Source of the DNA: Diplocloster agilis
Lineage (GTDB): Bacteria > Bacillota > Clostridia > Lachnospirales > Lachnospiraceae
NCBI RefSeq assembly: GCF_019042275.1
Contig: NZ_JAHQCW010000001.1
Location: forward strand, 1-64,000
Reading direction: 5' to 3'
DNA: 64,000 nt
The translations under genes and the position numbers were made by a program. The notes below the pieces were generated by a model, which saw nothing but the letters and a program-made list of their open reading frames with translations, was not told the origin of the DNA and ran no database searches. This document shows, in pieces, positions 60,663 through 64,000 of this stretch. The number at the start of each line of letters is the position of its first letter. The stretch's first letter is position 1.

Positions 60663-61640
60663 TCAGACGGTTTCCCGGCAGATCACTTCAAATCCCATTT
60701 TCCGCACCCTTGCCGTCAGATTCTTTCCCTCCATCATCTCCAGCAGCATCTCGGCCGCTTCCACGCCGCTTTCCCGATAAAAATAACGGGCGGTGGTCAG
60801 TTTCGGCGAAATGATTTCCGCTAATTTAGTGTCTCCCAGACTGACCACGGATATATCCTCCGGTATCCGCCTGCCCAGATCCCGGACCGCATTCACCGCT
60901 CCCACCGCGATCTCATCCGCCGCCACGAAGACTGCGTCAATCTCCGGCTTCCTGCTTAGCAGCTGACGCATGGCCTGATATCCATCCGAAATGCCGTATC
61001 CGGTTTCTGTTATGATTATATGATCATCCGGAATGCCATGTTCTGATAAAACGGCCCGGAATCCATCCTGTTCCTGTTTAACGCCCCAGTTTGACCGTGA
61101 CACCGCCAGCATAGCGTACTGTCTTCTGCCCCGCCTGACCAGCAGTTCCGTCATGTTTCTGGCTGCCTCATAGTCATCGAAGCAGACACAGCTGTGCCCT
61201 TTCATCTGCTGCCCGATGACGACGCAGGGCGTAGTAAGCTGATCCAGAAATTTCTGTTTTTCCTCCGAATAACCGGTTGGGATAAAAATAATTCCATCCA
61301 CCCGGTTGTTCCTGAATATATTCAAATATTCCAATTCTCTGCTTGTACTGTTCTTCGCGTTGCCCAACAGTATATAATACCCTTTTTCCGCCAGCACGGA
61401 GGTCATGCCGTCCCCCATCTCACAGGCAAAATCAGACCGTATTTCCGGAAGCACGATGCCCACCTGCATGGTTTTATTTGTACGCAGCATCTTCGCCTGT
61501 ACGGATGGCGTGTAGCCGGTCGCATCGATCACCGTTTTGATTGCCTGCCTTTTCTCCTGGCTTACATACCCATCATTTAAATATCTGGATACCGTCGCCC
61601 TTGAAACTCCCGCCAGCTTTGCAATCTCATTAATATTCAT
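60663..61640 (-). CDS. LacI family transcriptional regulator
   Basis: A 325-residue repressor with the LacI helix-turn-helix at the N-terminus (NINEIAKLAGVSRATVSRYLNDGYVS, key IAKLAGVSRATVSRYLN) and a periplasmic-binding-protein-like effector domain (about 60-325). It is divergent from the cyclophilin gene and followed by a GntR gene. No sugar operon is within the window, so the target lies elsewhere or is autoregulatory. Confidence 0.94.
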   Translation of the reverse strand: MNINEIAKLAGVSRATVSRYLNDGYVSQEKRQAIKTVIDATGYTPSVQAKMLRTNKTMQVGIVLPEIRSDFACEMGDGMTSVLAEKGYYILLGNAKNSTSRELEYLNIFRNNRVDGIIFIPTGYSEEKQKFLDQLTTPCVVIGQQMKGHSCVCFDDYEAARNMTELLVRRGRRQYAMLAVSRSNWGVKQEQDGFRAVLSEHGIPDDHIIITETGYGISDGYQAMRQLLSRKPEIDAVFVAADEIAVGAVNAVRDLGRRIPEDISVVSLGDTKLAEIISPKLTTARYFYRESGVEAAEMLLEMMEGKNLTARVRKMGFEVICRETV

Positions 61641-61770
61641 GATAAAAATCTCCTTTTATCATAGGTATAAATCTCAAGTGAAATGATATCAGAAAATTTA
61701 TGTTTTGGAAAGCCCGATTTTGTGGTAAACTTGATAAGATAACGTAAGAAAGAAAGGATGTACAAAAATT

Positions 61771-62292
61771 ATGGCACAAAATCCAATCGTAACATTTGAA
61801 ATGGAAAATGGAGACCTCATCAAAGCGGAATTATATCCCGATATCGCCCCCAATACGGTCAATAACTTTATCAGCCTGGTAAAATCCGGTTTCTACAACG
61901 GCCTGATCTTCCACCGGGTAATCAACGGGTTCATGATCCAGGGCGGATGCCCGGACGGCACCGGAATGGGAGGCCCCGGCTACAGCATCAAAGGCGAATT
62001 CGCTCAGAACGGATTCGTCAACCAGTTCAAACACGCTCCCGGCGTGTTATCCATGGCCAGGGCCATGCATCCCAACTCCGCCGGAAGCCAGTTCTTTATC
62101 ATGCACCAGACCTCTCCCCATCTGGACGGCTCGTACGCAGCCTTCGGCAAGGTAACGGAAGGGATGGACGTGGTAAATAAGATCGCGGAAACCGATACGG
62201 ATTACAACGACCGTCCGCTAACTCCCCAGGTAATGAAAACAGTCACTGTGGAAACCTTTGGCGTAGATTATCCGGAACCCGAGAAAATGTAA
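61771..62292 (+). CDS. Cyclophilin-type peptidyl-prolyl cis-trans isomerase
   Basis: A 173-residue cytosolic cyclophilin. FHRVINGFMIQGG (catalytic Arg), GSQFFIMHQTSPHLDGSYAAFGKV (key QFFI and HLDG) and the substrate-binding residues are present. No signal peptide. AGAAAGGATG precedes the ATG at a rather long distance. Single gene with a terminator. Confidence 0.95.
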   Translation: MAQNPIVTFEMENGDLIKAELYPDIAPNTVNNFISLVKSGFYNGLIFHRVINGFMIQGGCPDGTGMGGPGYSIKGEFAQNGFVNQFKHAPGVLSMARAMHPNSAGSQFFIMHQTSPHLDGSYAAFGKVTEGMDVVNKIAETDTDYNDRPLTPQVMKTVTVETFGVDYPEPEKM

Positions 62293-62318
62293 TATAACAC
62301 ATCATTTTGTAATCGAGA

Positions 62319-62381
62319 CAGGCACACCGCCCAGAGCTCTTACCCATTTGGAGCTTTCTGCATGGTGTGCCTGTTCTTTTT
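62319..62381 (+). terminator. Terminator of the cyclophilin gene
   Basis: CAGGCACACC ... GGTGTGCCTG stem, with an inner AGAGCTC / GAGCTTT hairpin, followed by TTCTTTT. Confidence 0.85.
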
Positions 62382-63447
62382 AGGAGGCGCCCTGCGATTC
62401 CCCATTGGAACGATGGGCGCCATCGATAGACCGTAATATAAAACCAATCGGGATCGTCCACACCGTCCAGTGTAGTATCTGAAGCCAATGCGCCCGCATC
62501 CGCGTCTGCACCATGGCCGGCTCTGTGTTCATCAAATCGGACAGTTCCGTCTGCCAGCTTCGAAACAGCTTCCCCCAGGCACTCAGATCCGTCCACCCGG
62601 AAGGAAGCTGGGGGAGTGCCGGTTGGGTTCCCCACAGAATCAGGCAGGCCGTTCCGGTTACCATGAGCATCCTGCTCCACCGGCGGCTCTTTCTTAGAGG
62701 AACCGTCCCCTTCGGCCGATACCGCCGGAAGATTCCCGATACCAGCAGCACATACAGGATTGCCAGGGGAAGCGCAAGACTCAGCCGCTCTCCCACCCTA
62801 TACCAATGGAGCCGGATCTCAGTAACGGCGTATGGAACCTGCGTTATAATCTGCTGCTTTGCTTTTTCCTGTGATATGCCCGGAGGCGCCTGATAGATCA
62901 GATACCGGTACGTATAACCGGGCGTCCCGGACCTGGCCAAAGGCCGAAAAAGGATCACGGCCAGATCCAGGGGCAGGACCTGGCGGATCTCATAATCCAT
63001 GTCCTGGTATTGGACCGTGTGTCCCGCCACATCCGTGCTGCCGAACAGATCCATTGCCGTCTTCCGGCTGATCATACAGCCTTTTTGATCCTCCTCGGGG
63101 AACCAGGCCGCTTCCGGACAGATCACTCCGGCAGGCCCCTGAAACCAGATCACGTCTGCCTGCGCAGAACGCCATAGGCTGGGATTCGTAAGTGTCTGCC
63201 TCTTCTTTTCCCCAAACAATGCATAGGGTATCCCCTCTGCGTCCGCCGCGTCGGAATCCGATTCGTCCCCGCCGCCAACATCCTGATCCAGCTCCATAAC
63301 CGGAGCCGGTACCGGCGCTTCTAACGCGAGCAGGCGGGTCCTTTCATCATACGCCGGCGAAGCCATGAGCATGACCGCCCTCCAGATACAGCAGACCGCC
63401 GCCGCAAGTCCTGCCGTAAAAACCAGCCGGCGGACGATCCGTTTCAT
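62380..63447 (-). CDS. MacB-like periplasmic-core membrane protein
   Basis: A 355-residue protein. A first helix at about 9-30, then an extracytoplasmic part (about 31-215) that resembles the MacB_PCD domain: CMISRKTAMDLFGSTDVAGHTV recalls its central motif (key ISRKTAMDLFGS). Three more helices follow near 222-240, 262-280 and 330-345, but an FtsX domain is not clear. Overlaps the adaptor by four bases (ATGA), so probably in one export module. Function uncertain. Confidence 0.6.
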   Translation of the reverse strand: MKRIVRRLVFTAGLAAAVCCIWRAVMLMASPAYDERTRLLALEAPVPAPVMELDQDVGGGDESDSDAADAEGIPYALFGEKKRQTLTNPSLWRSAQADVIWFQGPAGVICPEAAWFPEEDQKGCMISRKTAMDLFGSTDVAGHTVQYQDMDYEIRQVLPLDLAVILFRPLARSGTPGYTYRYLIYQAPPGISQEKAKQQIITQVPYAVTEIRLHWYRVGERLSLALPLAILYVLLVSGIFRRYRPKGTVPLRKSRRWSRMLMVTGTACLILWGTQPALPQLPSGWTDLSAWGKLFRSWQTELSDLMNTEPAMVQTRMRAHWLQILHWTVWTIPIGFILRSIDGAHRSNGESQGAS

Positions 63448-64000
63448 GGCGACTGGAGGCGGACTTTCGCGCCCCCGCTCAGATACCGGTCCGCTGATAC
63501 GATCACCTGATCCTCATCGCTCAGGCTGTTTTCTTCCAGAGCCGCAAACTTTTCATTTTTATCCAGAACCGTAACATCCCTTCGCACGGCTGTCAGTTCT
63601 TCTCCCAGAATTGTTTTCTGCGTCTCCAGCAGATAGACAAATTTTGTGTTTCCCTCCTCATACAGGGCGTTGACCGGGATACAGGTGTGGTAAGTACCGG
63701 TTCTTTGAACCGTCTCCATGCTCCCTGTGCTGCCGGGTGTCATCTCCCCGCCGCTCTTGGAAATGTCCGCGGATACCAGATAACCGCCCTTTTGTTCCGG
63801 GTTCTCCTGTATGGCGGTGATCTGGCCGCCGCTTTCCACACCGTTTATTTTTACAGTAACCTCCTGTCCCACCTCCAGATATTTCCTCTGTTCTTTGTCA
63901 ACAAAAGCCTGAAACAGCAGGTTTCCCGATACATCCGCCAACAGCAGAATGGCTCCGTCCGGCGTGCGTTCCCCGCAGACGGCGGACAGTTTGGTGATGA
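63444..64000 (-). CDS. HlyD/RND-type membrane-fusion adaptor, C-terminal part (cut by window end)
   Basis: The frame is open to the end of the window, so the N-terminus lies beyond 64000. The visible 185 residues contain a beta-barrel part (GQEVTVKINGVESGGQITAI) and a membrane-proximal part with IPVNALYEEGNTKFVYLLET and ALEENSLSDEDQVIVSADRYL, as in MacA-like adaptors of MacAB-type systems. The TTG at 63941 is not a real start. It precedes the MacB-like protein, so the module is a macrolide- or peptide-export-like system whose ATPase is not in the window. Confidence 0.78.
   Translation of the reverse strand, partial: ITKLSAVCGERTPDGAILLLADVSGNLLFQAFVDKEQRKYLEVGQEVTVKINGVESGGQITAIQENPEQKGGYLVSADISKSGGEMTPGSTGSMETVQRTGTYHTCIPVNALYEEGNTKFVYLLETQKTILGEELTAVRRDVTVLDKNEKFAALEENSLSDEDQVIVSADRYLSGGAKVRLQSP

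Overview
The window looks like a chromosomal segment of an anaerobic Firmicute of the class Clostridia, most likely family Lachnospiraceae. The evidence is the gene blocks rel–MBL–hemZ–HD–hisS–aspS, a single-chain PurL of about 1250 residues, the TIGR03915/TIGR03916-type DNA-repair pair, RqcH, BceAB-style ABC modules with their own two-component system, and a T-box in front of ilvB. G+C is near one half by eye, and AGGAGG-type ribosome binding sites precede nearly every gene. Genus cannot be fixed from sequence alone. No rRNA, tRNA, CRISPR array or insertion sequence was found.

Layout, left to right. (1) 0.2–5 kb: minus-strand operon response regulator–histidine kinase–ABC ATPase–FtsX permease. 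(2) 5–6.4 kb: two small zinc-ribbon proteins and an AT-rich KilA-N gene. (3) 6.5–13.3 kb: a tight five-gene redox/kinase operon (GlpA-like FAD/[2Fe-2S] oxidoreductase, second FAD oxidoreductase, DUF1667 protein, alkyl-DHAP-synthase-like FAD oxidase, FGGY kinase) behind a clear promoter. (4) 13.4–28.1 kb: several DNA-damage genes (alkyltransferase-like protein, AlkD-like protein, nuclease–helicase fusion, TIGR03915/03916 pair), interspersed with TetR, PurL, an antiporter/LysR divergent pair and a Crh-like HPr. (5) 28.9–34.3 kb: uracil permease, MATE pump, RqcH and a histidine phosphatase. (6) 34.4–38.0 kb: ABC operon with a secreted CARDB-like protein. (7) 38.3–42 kb: SGNH hydrolase, HigBA-type toxin–antitoxin with a readable operator, glyA and DUF1294. 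(8) 42–50.9 kb: aspS, hisS, HD protein, hemZ, MBL hydrolase and rel. (9) 50.9–58.7 kb: LiaF-like, GNAT and HAD genes, then ilvD, ilvN and ilvB under a T-box. (10) 58.8–64 kb: XRE, GntR and LacI regulators, cyclophilin, and a MacB-like export module cut by the window end.

The most unusual content is non-coding. At least seven intergenic sites (about 1–235, 14702–15115, 19053–19178, 28202–28440, 47563–47845, 53131–53523, 55435–55859) carry a long near-perfect palindrome. In most of them the arms are unrelated from site to site, but the tips share a small folded core: a hairpin closed by a 4x4 internal loop 5'-YYGA / GARU-3' (six sites clear, one degenerate). Type I elements add a side hairpin on the 5' side. 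I do not recognise them as a described family. Two related copies flank purL, and one splits ilvN from ilvD.

Other points of interest are the alkyl-DHAP-synthase-like enzyme inside a glycerol-type operon, a six-cysteine insertion in IlvB, an HPr paralogue without the catalytic histidine, a possible 22-residue cysteine-containing peptide at 25753–25821, and an imperfect direct repeat around the toxin–antitoxin locus.
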